Made by a program: the position numbers and the translations under genes. 64,000 nt of DNA from NCBI RefSeq assembly GCF_035918255.1, contig NZ_CP142136.1, positions 310,001-374,000 on the forward strand, written 5' to 3'. Below are positions 50,273 to 62,111 of this stretch, one piece after another (position 1 is the stretch's first letter; every line of letters begins with the position of its first letter). The notes below the pieces were generated by a model. The model ran no database searches, was not told the origin of the DNA, and was given only the letters and a program-made list of their open reading frames with translations. This DNA comes from Mesomycoplasma ovipneumoniae. Its GTDB lineage: Bacteria; Bacillota_I; Bacilli_A; Mycoplasmatales; Metamycoplasmataceae.

Positions 50273-50620
50273 AGGCTACCTACCTTAAAACTTAAAATTA
50301 TAGTTTAAAAAATAAAAATAGCAACAAAAAAATAAATTAAAATTAAAAATCAACTCTGACAAATCTGCCATATATATAAATAATAAACTATAATATATAG
50401 TTAAAAAGCTCAATTTAAATTTTTTTAAAGTGACAGTTGCAATTAACCTTAAAAAGGGATTTTAAATTATCAAATTTTTAAAAAAAGTTTTTTTGTTTAA
50501 AAATGTTGTATAATTTAATTTTTATTTTATTTTTCTAGTTTGCTCCTTATCTAATTGGACCAATCTAATCGATTTGTATTAAAAAAAATCTGGAATAACA
50601 AAAAGAAGCGGGGTAAAATA
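50273..50620. promoter_or_regulatory. Divergent intergenic region between permease and GDSL hydrolase
   Basis: 348 bp with no gene. The plus-strand -10 is TATAAT at 50509-50514, with TG immediately before it. On the minus side AAGGTAGG serves as ribosome site for the permease; AT-rich TATA-like strings near 50370-50400 are candidate minus-strand -10 elements, but none is perfect. Confidence 0.45.
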
Positions 50621-53600
50621 ATGAAAAAAAATATCTCCAAACCTGATTTTTCTAAAGCATTCAAAATCTTTTTAAGTTTCGGTACTTTATCTCTGGCCGT
50701 CTCTGGAATTACTTTGATTGGTATAAAAAATCGCGATAAAACCGAGCACTTTGATATACCAGTAACCCATTCAGCTCAGGAAACTGAAAAACTTTTAGAC
50801 CAAATTAACTATTTATCAATTGGCGATTCAATTTCTGCAGGTTTTAATTGGGATTATTCACTCGATCTCCGTGGAAAAATTGACACAAATAACAAAATTA
50901 ATGGACTCTCATATCCAGCCTTTTTTGCTAGTTTTATTCAAAAAATAAAACCAAATGCACTTAAATCCTTTGATAATTTGGCTCTTTCTTGAACAACAGT
51001 TAGTGATTGACTTTACTTGCTTAATCCCGAAAATGAAGTCTATAAAAATTCTGACAAGACCCATTTTCATTTTAATTATTATTTAGACCAAAAATTAGAC
51101 TCACCATATGGCGAGCAAATTCGCGATGTTTTTGGCGATTTTAATTCAAATAGCTACCCAAAACTTCATCAAAAAATTAAAGATTCTAACTTGCTAACTC
51201 TTTCATTAGGCGCAAATGATTTAATCGAAGCTATTGATTTTCGCACAATCGCAAAGCCAATGCAAAAACTTGCAACAAAAGCTGAGGCAAATTTTGAATT
51301 TACCCAAAATATTGAAATTGCAAGCCAAAAAATCTACAGAAATTTACAACTGCTAATTCAAAGTTTGCGAAAAATCAACCCTGATTTACAAATAGTTTTA
51401 GTTGGCTATAATTCTTTGTCTTCAAAAATTATTAAATTTTTTGAAAAAATGCTCACAAACGAAATTGGCGTTCCAGAAAATTATGCTGATTTAATAATAC
51501 GGCATTTGAATTCAACAATCCAAAAAGCCGCAAAAAGTCAAAAAGTAAACTATGTTGATTTATACAATGAATCAATTTGACAAAATAAAACGTCTGAATT
51601 TGCTACAAACGACTTAGATATTCACCCATCAACTAAGGGCTATAAAAAAATGGCTCAAGATTTGCTGTTTAAATTAGCCTTTGAACAAGACCTAGAATTC
51701 AAACAAGAAGCAAATACTAAATTACAATGGGACGAAAATTATGTCCAAAAAGACATTAACTCTTACCGCCGAATTCTAAATTTAGGTACAAATACAGAAA
51801 TTTTTGACGCCTTAACAGTCGAGAATTCACCGGAAAAGTTTATTTCAGAAAATTCTGAAATTGAAGAGTTAACCATTCAAAATGTTAAAAAAGCTGAAAA
51901 CTCGCCGATAGAAAATTTTATAAATGTGATACTAAATAATAATTTTGGCGCGTTTTTAAACCGTTTTATCCAATTAGCCGTTCAAAATAATCCAAGTGTG
52001 GAAAAAATTTTAACTGATTTTTGACAAGAAAACCAACAAGCTGGCGCTTCTTTTACCGAAATTTTGCAAAAAATTTTCTCAAGTGGCTTTTTTAGTAAAA
52101 TTATTGACCGCTTTCAGTCTTATGTCCAAGATGTAACTAATAACAAAACTTGAGAAAAAGCAACAATTTCTGGCCTTGTTAGCTATATTTTTGCTGATTT
52201 TGACGAAAAACAAATAATTGATGTTTTAAATACCGTTGTAACTTCCGAATTTGCAGATAAAAATCCTGAAAAAATTAAAGATTTAATTTTTGCATCCATT
52301 TTTGGCCAGACAATAGTCCAAGATTTGCTAATAAATAACATTATCAAAATCGACCTTAAAAATAAAGAAGATTTAAAAATTGTTTTTACTTTTGATTCGA
52401 TAAGAAAATTATTTTCTAAAATAATTACTGACTACCATCTTCGGTCAAAAGACTATAAAAATTCACAGAATTTTCACGAAATAATTCGTACTTATTTAGA
52501 AAATCCTGACAATGACAATGATAATGTTGTTTTTATTCGAAATTTTATCTCTGAAACACTAAAACATCATGAATCTGTTCAGTTATTAGTAACAATTATT
52601 AACGATAATTTTGAGTTTAATTTGAATGAGGAAGATCAGACTTCGATTGTTAGTCTTTTAGTTTCACTTGCCGATGCTGTTGTTCGCACTAATGTTTGGG
52701 CTAAATTAAATGATCAAGCAGCAAAAAATTTCCTAAGCGCAATCAAACAAATCAAAACTACTGATATCGCTGAAAATATTGCTTCAATTTTTTCAGAGCA
52801 AATTTATACAAATTACTCAACTTTTTTTAAAGATTCAAAAAATTTACTTGATTTATTTCACGAACTTCTAAGTTTTGACCTGAGCCAAAACCAAATTGAT
52901 TCACTAAAAAAATTACTTAATAAATTCTACCCAATTTTAACAAAATTTGACCTAAGTAATTTTATTGATACTTCAACCCCAAATTTTGCTAGTTTTTCAT
53001 TCTTTTTTGACTCACTTAAAGATTTTTTGTCTTCAAATTCATTTAAGCCACTTGCTGACATTGTAAATCAAGCGATTAACGATTTTTTAGTAAATAAAAA
53101 CAAATACCAACAAATTGACAACTTAAATCGTTTTGGTTTTCAGTTTTTAGCCAACAATTTGCCAAAACTTGAGGAAAATATTTACGAATTTATCGCTATA
53201 AATGTAGAAAAAGAGCAATTTTTAACTAATCTTACTAGTTTAATTTCAAGTTCATTAAGCTCACAAGGATTAAATGAACAATCAATTAAGACTTTTACAT
53301 CAATAATAGAACTAATTTTTCAAGATTTTCGAGTTAAATATCATTTTTGAAAACAAGATAGATCAGCTCCAACTGATAATTTAATTTTTGCCTTTGTAAA
53401 GGCTGCCTTAGAAAATTTTGAAGCTTTTTATAAAGAAAATTCTGACCGGCATAACTCAGAAAAATTACTTTTAGAAGAGGCTAAAAAACAACAAAATGCA
53501 CTAGAAATTGAGCAACATTCGCAAAAAATTGCTTTAACTGATCAACAATTAACCTTTCAAAATTTTTCTTCATACTTTTTAAATAATTTCTTTACTGAAG

Positions 53601-56600
53601 ATACAATTTATAAATTCTTAAAAAATCTTGCAAGTCTTGATTTTCAAAGTAAAATTTCAAATCAAGACTTAGTTTTATTTTTCAAAAACCTTTTTGGCCA
53701 GTCTTTTTTACAAAATCAACTTCTTGGCAAATTAGACCAAAATAGTTTTTTTGGTAAGCCTAAAATTCAAAATTCACTTTTAAATATTTTAACAACCTTT
53801 TTTGAATCACAGCAAGTTGAACAATTACTTTCAGAACTTATTGACTATTTTTTTGACAAAAAACAATTTGAAGCACATCCAAATTTTGATTCACTAGTTA
53901 AAAATTTTATCAAGCAAAATACTTCCCTAATTGAGCAAGTTTTTACTCTTTTCTTAGGAGATTCTTCAACTTGAGATTCAATTTCTGAATTTTTAAAAAT
54001 AATTTTGGAAGAATATAAACTAAATTTAACTGAAGCTTCAGTTCAGACAACTTTGGATTTAGTTCGTGATATTTTTTCAAAATTAAAAGACTCAACTTTA
54101 GATTTTGATCAGCAGCCAAAAACTCATTCGCCACTAATAATAAAAGCCTTAATTTCAATTATATTTGATGCAATTTCAGGTAATTCTACTCCTAAAAAAC
54201 CGGTTCTTGAGACTTTATTTGACAGTTTTAGCGTTGATATTGCTAATAATTATTATTCAGCAGAAGCAACAAATACCCAAGGCCAAGCTAAAATTTCCCA
54301 AGATAGTATTGCAACTTTGATTTCCGAAGTTGTTAGAAGCGAACCTATTTCTGAACAGATTCGGGCAGGTTTAGCAAATATTCCAAAAGAATATCTCGAC
54401 AGTGTTATGCCAATTTTTGATTGATTTTTAAAATCACCGGCATTAAAAAATCTGTTTAATTCATATTTTAAAATAGTTGCAAAAACTCAAATTAAACAAC
54501 CACTGAATAACCTTTCATTAATTAAATCACTATTTGAAAAGCAATATTTTAACAAAATTATTGGTGAATTTATTGTTGAATTAGACGAAAAAAGCAACAC
54601 TTTGAGCGATAATTTTTCAACACTAGTTGGAAAAATGCTTGATACTCAATTTGAAAACGCTGAATTTCAGCCGTTTTTTAAACTAATAAAAGAAATAATA
54701 AAAAATAATCTTGAAAATTTTTACAAAGAAGAAATTGATCCAAAAGGACTTTTTCCAGACGAACCTTTCACTGTTAATGTAAGTCAGGATTTATCCCAAG
54801 TATTAGTCAATGCTCAACCTTTTAGTGATGCTGAGCAAGGTCAAAACCAAAACCAAAACCAAAACTCTTCATCGCAAGAAACCCCTCAAGAAACAAAATC
54901 ACCTCAAATTCCGGCAAATTATTCTAAAGAAAATGCCTTATTAACAAAATTTATATTAGTTTTAAGCAAATTCACAAGCGGTGAGGTTTCTTTTTCAAAT
55001 GTTCAAACACTTTTAGAATCCGAAATTGCAAACGAAGGGTTTATCATTGACCTTATCAAACAAATTGCAACAGTTTATAATCTAATTTCTGCAACTGAAA
55101 GGGATGAACTTTGAAATATCATCGTTAAAATTTTTAATTCATCATTTTTCAAAGACAAAATTAATTTGTTAAGCATTGGCGATGTGTCCACTTTTTCACT
55201 ATTTAGTGGTTTACCAGCAGACAAAAAGCAAAAAGTCGAACCATTACTTAAAAGGGTGCTCATAAATTTTTTACCTGATTCAATTAATAAAATTTTAATT
55301 TTTCGTCTTTTAGATTATATGAATAAAAATTCTGCTTTATTCAAAGAAGTAAAAACATTTTCCGGGCTTTTAACTAAATTTTTAAGTGATCAACCCAACA
55401 AAAACGCCAATAATACCCATACAAATTCCCAAAATGAATCAAATTCTGCATTTTTAAAATCATATCTATGATCTGTGGTTAATTTTTTAATAAAAGATGC
55501 TGAATTTGCTGATTTAGCAGCCGACATAATTGCTGTATATTTAAAATTAAATTTAGATAATAACCAAAATCTTACTAAGGTTAAAATAGAAAAACCAAGA
55601 GAAATAATAACTAAATTTCTCAATGATTTTGTAAATCTAGGACTAGAAAATCCGTTACTTTCAGGAATTTTAGATCAAATTGTACAATCGATCAAAACTT
55701 TAAATCCAAACCAAGAAGCCACAAGCTTTTTTGGTGCTATTTTTAGCAAATTAGATTTAGCAAAATTAATTAATCTTGATTTAGTTGTCAAAATTGAACC
55801 AAAAATTGGCGGAAATGACTCAACTAGCCAAAGTCCAGTCGATCAAAAAAATCTAATTGATGAAAAAAATTTAACAATAAAAACCCCAACTAATCAAAAA
55901 ATTTCAACTAAATCAATTGCTGACTTTTTTGATTTAATATTTTTAGCCTCACCAAACTGAGATAAGACAAAGGAAAATGAAGCTTCGCCAATTTTAAAAG
56001 AATTAAATCATATAAAATACACCGGAATTTCATTTGAATCAATTTTTAAATCAAATCAAAAAGACCCTCAACTTGAGGCAATTTCAAAATTATTCCATAG
56101 AATTTGGTTCTCTGAGAACAATGGAACTAATAAAATTACCATCAAAAATTTTAAAAACTCATCAAAAGGTAGAATCCTTTATAGATTAGTTTTAATCCTT
56201 CTTTTTTATACATACGAATCGAGAATTTCGCAATACTGACTAAGAAGTTCAATATTTTATGGCGGTCTAATTTCCTCTTGAAATGCATCTGAAATAATCC
56301 GTGCTTCATTACAAAGCGGACAACAGTCTAACAAAAATAATACAAGCAATAAGGATTACAATTCTTTTATTAATGATGTAATAGGCAACCCAGCAAAACC
56401 TAAAACTAGTTGATGGCAAATTTTTACGTCTTATTATTCAGCTTCCGATGTTAAATTAAACGATATGCTAACAATGATTTATTATAATCAAGATAACAAT
56501 CGTTTTTCTAAAGACACTGGTCAACCTAAATTAAGAGACCAAGTTTTGCAGCAAATTCATGATGGAACCTATCCTGATAAATATGATAATCCAGCTAAAA

Positions 56601-56605
56601 GATAG
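50621..56605 (+). CDS. Giant GDSL/SGNH-family surface hydrolase, 1994 aa
   Basis: The ATG at 50621 follows a GCGGGG ribosome site; the frame could extend 66 bases upstream but without a ribosome site. A signal anchor lies at about 17-37 (IFLSFGTLSLAVSGITLIGI). The SGNH domain covers about 60-350: block I YLSIGDSISAG with nucleophile S70, block III LTLSLGANDLIE, and the C-terminal block DLDIHPSTKGY with H335. The Asp-His spacing in the last block is one residue short of the usual DxxH. Roughly 1640 residues follow, polar and helical, with a Gln/Asn linker near residue 1410. Such hydrolases release acyl groups from lipids or glycans; in mycoplasmas they supply host fatty acids. The long tail is unlike ordinary 200-400 residue family members. 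Confidence 0.85.
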
Positions 56606-56697
56606 TAAATGATTACAAATTTAAATTAATGGTAATATTTTTACCGCTAATTAATTTTATATCCTTTTTATAACAGAGTTTTGCTTATATATTTAAT

Positions 56698-56735
56698 CAC
56701 AAAAAACTTCTAAAGGCGTTTAGAAGTTTTTTGTG
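56698..56735 (+). terminator. Terminator of the GDSL hydrolase gene
   Basis: A 17-bp perfect stem (CACAAAAAACTTCTAAA with its complement) and loop GGCG. The stem ends in a run of T. Confidence 0.9.
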
Positions 56736-56857
56736 TTCTAATAACAAATATTAGGCAGTGATCACAAACTTCGCTAGTTTACAATTTTAGGAAAATTTAG
56801 CCATTTTTTGCTATAATTTAACTTTAATAAAAATAAATTAAATCAAAGGAATGAATC

Positions 56858-56917
56858 ATAGCAATTAAAGATTGATTAAAACTAAAATGATTTAGCCCAA
56901 TTAAAAGTCTAAATTAG
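56858..56917 (+). pseudogene. 19-codon remnant of a PemK-like paralogue with ATG mutated to ATA
   Basis: The upstream part (TATAAT at 56812-56817, AATAAA, AAAGGAAT) is the same as before the three intact paralogues. The start is ATA instead of ATG, and the frame reads (I)AIKDWLKLKWFSPIKSLN then TAG, closely matching the paralogue N terminus MAIKDWLKLKKFNPFKG. Nothing further of the gene is visible. Confidence 0.75.
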
Positions 56918-57049
56918 TGTACTAACTTAGAAATTTATATTAAAAAAGTTAAGCAAACAAACAAAATAAAAGCATTTATTTTTTAAAACAACAACGGCAA
57001 AGCAAATTTAACTTTTTAATAATAGCCCGTTTAATTTGTGGAGTATTTT

Positions 57050-58768
57050 ATGTTACATTTAATCTATAAAAAATTAAAAAAACAAAAAATTTTATTATTA
57101 ACTACTAGTTTTTTAGCACTACCTACTTTGTTAGTTTCTTGCTCCGATCCTCTTCAAGAACATCTTCAAGAACTTGAAAAAATCTCAAAATCAATTGCTT
57201 CTGATATCTCAAAATCAATTGCTGATGCTGAAAAAACAATTCCAATTTCAGAACAAAATCCTGAAATAATTTCTAATTCGGTTCTAGGATTTAATGGTCA
57301 AAAGAAAAACCCCAAAGTAGCAAAAAACCGTTTTGATGTTGCCAAACATTATACCGAAGAAATTCCGAACGCAAGTTTTGTTTCTGGCAAATTCGGTACT
57401 GGAAAATACGGATTATTACCCTATTGATATTTTTTACAATCAATTCCTAAATATTTAGAAAATAAAGGCTTTGGTACTCGCCAATATAATAAAGAAGAAT
57501 ATTTAAAACGACTTGATTATTTTGATAAAAGACTTAGTGGTTATTTTATCCGTAATTTTAATTACTCTCATACCACTGGGGAGGGGGGCGAAGTTGAATT
57601 TTGGAAGCAAGGGCTGCGCAGTCAATTTAAAAAAGTCGCTGAGCAAATGAAGGCAAATCTAGATTATGATAAATTCGAAGATTTGATTGATAAGGATAAA
57701 GCGGTTAAACCTGATGAAATAAAAGCAAAAAAAATTTTGCCAATAATTAAGCCTGAACTTGATCGTTATAATGCCCAAATTCCTAAGGACAAGTCAATAC
57801 AATACGTAATTGTTTTTGATTTTTTACTAGCTAATGAAAGAATTTTGCCTTCAGATGTTGACGTAACCCCATTATCTAATAAAGAATTAAAACATGATAT
57901 AGCCCGTTATTTCCGTGATGATTATTACATTGAAAAAGGCTATAAACCTAGCAGTCCTGAAAAATTGTGATATGAACTTGGCTGATCTATGCTTCGCGTT
58001 CAGCGAATTATAAATTCTGTTAATAATGCAAGATGGATTTTACGAGATATGCACAATATTGAAAAACTACTTTTTGAATTAACAGATAAGGATAAAGAAA
58101 TTGATGATCAATTAGATTCAATATTATATCAAGTTCATGGCGCTGTAGGTTCACATGAAGTTGAAGGTTTTGTAGGTGCGCTTGAACAATTTTTAGACCC
58201 TAAAGGTCATTTAAACTTGCGGAAAGATTTGGTATTTAATATCGACATTTCAAATAACCAAGATGATCAGTCACTAATTAGTGATTTTATTGACTATTAC
58301 AACCAAAAAATTGCGCCATTAATTTGAAGAATTAATTTAAAACGAGAAGCTAATAAGAAAATAAAAACTCTAACAAAACTTCTCAAAATTCGCAAAGATG
58401 ACTATTATTTCAACACCTATCTAGCTCCGCTTTTGCCAGAAATTAAAGATCTACCTGACGAAGAAGATGTCAAAATTTATAAGTCACATTCGGAAGATCT
58501 TCAAGAAAAAGGGGTTGAAGGAGCTAGAAAGGTTGGCGTAAAAGAATGAGGTATTTGACTAAAAAACTATCAAGATAAATATGGAATTAAGTTCAAACCC
58601 GTGGATGGAATTGACAATGATTTTGTTGATCATTCAAGTTTATCTTCTGTTCCAACACCAGAATCAATTGAAAAAACCAGTCCAAGTAGTACCCTAAATA
58701 ATACCCAACAAATACCCGAACAAACCGAAGTAATCCACGGGGAAAGCGAACCTCAGGGGCTAAACTAA
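57050..58768 (+). CDS. Lipoprotein of unknown function, 572 aa
   Basis: The ATG at 57050 has GTGGAG eight bases upstream. The N terminus is a classical lipoprotein signal: LHLIYKKLKKQK, then a hydrophobic stretch ending LPTLLVSC with the lipidated Cys at position 31. The mature protein starts with SDPLQEHLQELEKI and a repeated KSIASDISKSIADAE. It is rich in Trp and Tyr, with UGA Trp codons throughout. It ends in a Pro/Gln/Glu-rich tail (TPESIEKTSPSSTLNNTQQI and on). No enzyme motif is recognised; GKFGTGKYG resembles a P-loop but the context does not support one. A remnant of a second copy lies at 60268-60436, so lipoprotein and PemK-like gene seem to have duplicated as a cassette. Confidence 0.8.
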
Positions 58769-58828
58769 TTTTATTTTTAAAATATAAAAACCACCTAAAA
58801 GTGTAAATTAACAAAAGTGTACAATCAG

Positions 58829-58866
58829 AATTCCTGATAACAAACTAGTTATCAGGAATTTTTTTT
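58829..58866 (+). terminator. Terminator of the lipoprotein gene
   Basis: AATTCCTGATAAC pairs with GTTATCAGGAATT (loop AAACTA), followed by T-run. Confidence 0.92.
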
Positions 58867-58905
58867 ATTAAATTAAAATTTTAAAAAAATTTATCCATTT
58901 TTTGC

Positions 58906-58911
58906 TATAAT
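58906..58911 (+). promoter_or_regulatory. -10 box of paralogue A (conserved promoter of the array)
   Basis: CTATAAT followed by ATATCTTTAATAAGAATAAA and AAAGGAATAAATC to the ATG. The same 50-bp block precedes paralogues B (TATAAT 60574-60579) and C (62065-62070) and the remnant at 56812. Confidence 0.65.
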
Positions 58912-58952
58912 ATATCTTTAATAAGAATAAATTTGAATTAAAGGAATAAATC

Positions 58953-60152
58953 ATGGCAATTAAAGATTGAATAAAAAATAGTAAATGAGCAAAATTCACA
59001 CCTTATATGCCAAAACATAACATACTTTTCAATGTTTATGGCCAGCCAATTAAAGGACATCCCGTTGTTATTTGATATAGCGATAACACGGATATGTATT
59101 ATTTTGCCAAAGCACGAAGTGCTTCTAAAAATGGAATACTAATGGATAAATTACCAACAGAAATTCTTATTCCTGCAAGTGCGACAAAATCTAATTCTTT
59201 ATTTTTTAATGATAGTCTACTTGATTGCTGGCAAATTTTTAGAATGCGGGAAAAAGATTTTAAAGTTGCTTATGGAAGAAGCAACTTTCCAGAAATCGAC
59301 CAACTCCCTTTTAATTATGCAATGCAAATTATTAATCAAGTAGAGAAAAACTTTAAAAATGACCACATTTCATTAATGAATGTAAGTATTTCAGGATATA
59401 ATGATAGACAAGAACCTATTATTAAACCAGAATTGCTATATGCAAGCAATGCTAGTTTTAACCAAGAAAAAGTATGATGAAGAGAATTATCAAAAAATAG
59501 AGATTCTGAAACAATGAGAAAAGCCAATGCTTTTGTTGTAAATTATCATCGCAAAGAACACACATCAGTAGAATTAAATCCAGTTAAAGATGGAATAGAC
59601 ATAACAAAAGAAGAATTAATGGTTGATAGAGTTTATACTCCAATTTATCATTATATATATGATAATGAACTATTAGATAAAGGCACTAATGTTGCTCAAA
59701 TTATCGATTTAGTTAAAAAAGATATTTTTAACACCGAAGAATTTAAAGACTATAAAGTATCAGATGCTGATGTCTGAGGTAGTCTCACTCTTCCTTGGGA
59801 GCAAAGAAGAGTGAGTTTAAATAGTGTTGATGAATATCGCATAAATTCAGACAAATTAACTAAAATTCAACAAAACTATTTTTTCTATAATACAGAAGAT
59901 AACAAACTTTTAGAATTCAAATCAGCTTATGAAAACCAAAAATTAGCTGAATGAATTGATAATAGTTGTTTTTATGATGAGTTTAGAGATTATATTGAAC
60001 AAGGATTTGAAGGTTATGATTGGTCAAAGGAAGTGATAGCTACTTGATTTATTAAAGAAAGATTTTGTATTGAAAATACATCAATCATTGATGAAGAATT
60101 AAAAAATAGAAATCTTTTAGTCCAACAAGAACATCAAAAAGATAAAGAATAA
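58953..60152 (+). CDS. PemK/MazF-like array protein A, 399 aa
   Basis: Starts MAIKDWIKNSKWAKFTPYMP. The N-terminal ~150 residues carry GHPVVIWYSDNTDMYYFAKA, then EILIPASATKSNSLFFNDSL and LLDCWQIF. This ordering (RPVxI strand, polar strand, S/T-x-x-xDCxQIxxI strand, then a helix with DQLPFNYAMQIINQV) resembles the PemK/MazF toxin fold. About 250 further residues are unlike any toxin I know and differ from paralogues B and C (for example VVNYHRKEHTSVELNPV). It has no signal peptide, so is cytosolic. It is preceded by its own promoter and followed by a hairpin at 60199-60222. Homology to PemK/MazF is an inference from pattern and must be tested. Confidence 0.7.
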
Positions 60153-60198
60153 CAAACTCAAAAACCTACTAAAGGAAGGAAAATGTAATTCTTAAATG

Positions 60199-60222
60199 TA
60201 AGTACCATTTATGGTACTTTTT
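60199..60222 (+). terminator. Terminator of paralogue A
   Basis: AAGTACCAT pairs with ATGGTACTT (loop TT), then T-run. It lies 46 bases past the stop. Confidence 0.8.
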
Positions 60223-60267
60223 TGCTGCTTTAGTCTATATTATAAATAATTAAGCATTAATTTTAAG

Positions 60268-60436
60268 GCTGGGCCTGAAATTGACAGTCAATTTTTGATG
60301 AATCAAGTTTATCTTCTGTTTCAAAGCTAGAGTCATTCAAAACATTAGTTCAAATAATACTGAAGATAATACTCACCAAAAAACCGAAGAAATTGAAGAA
60401 GCCCAAGAACCGCTTAAACCTCAGAGTCAAAACTAA
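60268..60436 (+). pseudogene. 3' remnant of a second lipoprotein gene
   Basis: The sequence matches the last ~170 bp of the lipoprotein gene (58600-58768) with many changes: GAAATTGACAGTCAATTTTT, TCAAGTTTATCTTCTGTT, a Glu/Pro/Gln-rich end and CAAAACTAATT as stop. The 3' flank including ACCACCTAAAAGTGTAAATT and the terminator is also conserved. The 5' nine tenths are gone. Confidence 0.75.
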
Positions 60437-60496
60437 TTCTATTTTTAAAATAAAAAACCACCTAAAAGTGTAAATTAACAAAAGTGGCACAATCAG

Positions 60497-60531
60497 AATT
60501 ACTGACAAATAACTAGTTGTCAGAATTTTTT
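60497..60531 (+). terminator. Relic terminator after the lipoprotein remnant
   Basis: An imperfect version of the 58829-58866 hairpin (AATTACTGACAA with TTGTCAGAATT), followed by T-run. Confidence 0.6.
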
Positions 60532-60620
60532 CTATTAATTTAAAATTTTTAGAAAAAATTTAGCATTTTTTGGTATAATATTTCTTTAATAAGAATAAAT
60601 TTGAATTAAAGGAATAAACC

Positions 60621-61862
60621 ATGGCAATTAAGGATTGATTAAAACTAAAAAAATTTAACCCATTTAAAGGTTTTGTTTTTAATAGTTTTGCCCAAGAAAT
60701 AAAAGCAAGACCAGTAATTATTTTTTACGATAGCGAAGATGATACTTACTATTATGCTAAGTGGCGTGATGCACGTTTAGACGATGGTAAGTTAAAAGAC
60801 CCTTTTAAGGGTGAAATTTTGATTCCAAAATCAAACAAGCCTAACACTTTATTTACAAAAGACTTTTATTTAGATTGTTCGCAAGTTTTTTATATTTGCG
60901 ACAGACAGCTAGAAGAATTAATCAAAAACCGCCTAAAGATAGAAATGCCTGACGCAAGAGAATTAGAATTTGATCAGGTGGAAAAAATTTTTAGCAAGAT
61001 TTATGAAACTGTGACATCTAAATCACCTTATATTGTAATTTCCGAAGTTTCTTATGATTCAAAAAGAAAAAAAACTAAGCCAAAAGTTTGATATGCTAGT
61101 GACGAGCATTTAAATAATGATTATAAAACCATTTGATTTAAGACTAGAAAAATTAAAAAATTAAAAGATAAATTGCACGAGCATGAAGATGATGTTGAAT
61201 TGGAAAATCTTAAACTCAGCTTAAATGAAGTTTGAGGAGAATATTGACAAGAAAAAGTGTATGACCCTTTATTTAAATGAATAAAAGAAAACCAATTTAT
61301 TCAAAAAGGATTAAATTCAATTGAAATTATTCATGAATATAATAAGTTATCAAGTCCATTAGTTCCAGTAACAATTAATGGCGAAAGAATTCATACTTGT
61401 TTAGTTAATAACAGATGACACGATAGATGAGATTTTAGTTTGTCTAAAAAATTAGAGGCAACTGATTTTAAATTTATGATTGACTGATTTGAAAAAAATG
61501 AATTAAAGATTAATATGGAATCTTTTGGGCAATTTTGCAAAGTTATGAAAAAAGAATGGCCACAAACTCATGTTTTTGATTTCCTAGAACTCGAATTTGA
61601 ACTTAAACGACAATTATCCAAACTAGAAGAAAAACAACAGAAAATACAAAATCAAGAGACACTTACAGTTAAACTTACTTATCAAAATGCAAGATTACTA
61701 GCTGAAAAATGAGTCCAAGATGAGCAAGAAGTAAGATTAAAAAATGAAGAAAAATGAAGAAAAAAAGGTGTTTCAAAATTCGAAACGGATGAATTTATTT
61801 ATCATGATGCAAGATTACTAGCTGAAAAATTAATCTACGAACAAGAAGAAAAATTTAAATAA
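60621..61862 (+). CDS. PemK/MazF-like array protein B, 413 aa
   Basis: Starts MAIKDWLKLKKFNPFKGFVF. The N-terminal domain is close to that of paralogue C: ARPVIIFYDSEDDTYYYAKW, GEILIPKSNKPNTLFTKDFY and LDCSQVFYICDRQLEELI, then ELEFDQVEKIFSKIYE as the helix expected at the end of a PemK-like fold. The following ~250 residues are charged and helical (EVWGEYWQEKVYDPLFKWIK) with Trp coded largely by UGA. The C terminus carries a repeated unit: LTYQNARLLAEKWVQDE and later IYHDARLLAEKLIYEQE. No signal peptide. The promoter block before the ATG (AAAGGAATAAACC) is the array's common one. Function unknown; toxin-like activity is only a hypothesis. Confidence 0.72.
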
Positions 61863-62111
61863 GACGCTAAAATTCAAAATGAGAATGTAGAAAGCAACAC
61901 AAATACAAAACCATACACTTAATTGTTGTAATTTTTTTGCTAGTTTTTGACCATGCGGGCTTAAATCATTAACTAATGTTTTTTCCTTAGAAGATAAAAA
62001 TTTATTTTATATTAAAGAATTTTATAAAAAAAGAAAAATTTTAGAAAATTTAGCATTTTTTTGGTATAATATATCTTTAATAAGAATAAATTTGAATTAA
62101 AGGAATAAATC

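Larger units (their letters stand above)
56606..57049. other. Intergenic region with terminator and decayed PemK-like start
   Basis: 444 bp. It holds the hydrolase terminator (56698-56735) and a promoter plus first 19 codons of a dead paralogue (56812-56917). A motif around 56945-56980 (GTTAAGCAAACAAACAAAAT) is also found near 63395-63420, at the far end of the array. No intact gene. Confidence 0.65.
60153..60620. other. Intergenic region with lipoprotein remnant and two terminators
   Basis: 468 bp between paralogues A and B. It contains a terminator (60199-60222), the decayed 3' end of a second lipoprotein gene (60268-60436), its terminator (60497-60531) and the promoter of paralogue B. Confidence 0.7.

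Noticed and set aside
57385..57415. P-loop-like GKFGTGKYG in the lipoprotein
   Set aside because: The spacing and context (extracellular lipoprotein, no Walker B) do not support nucleotide binding.
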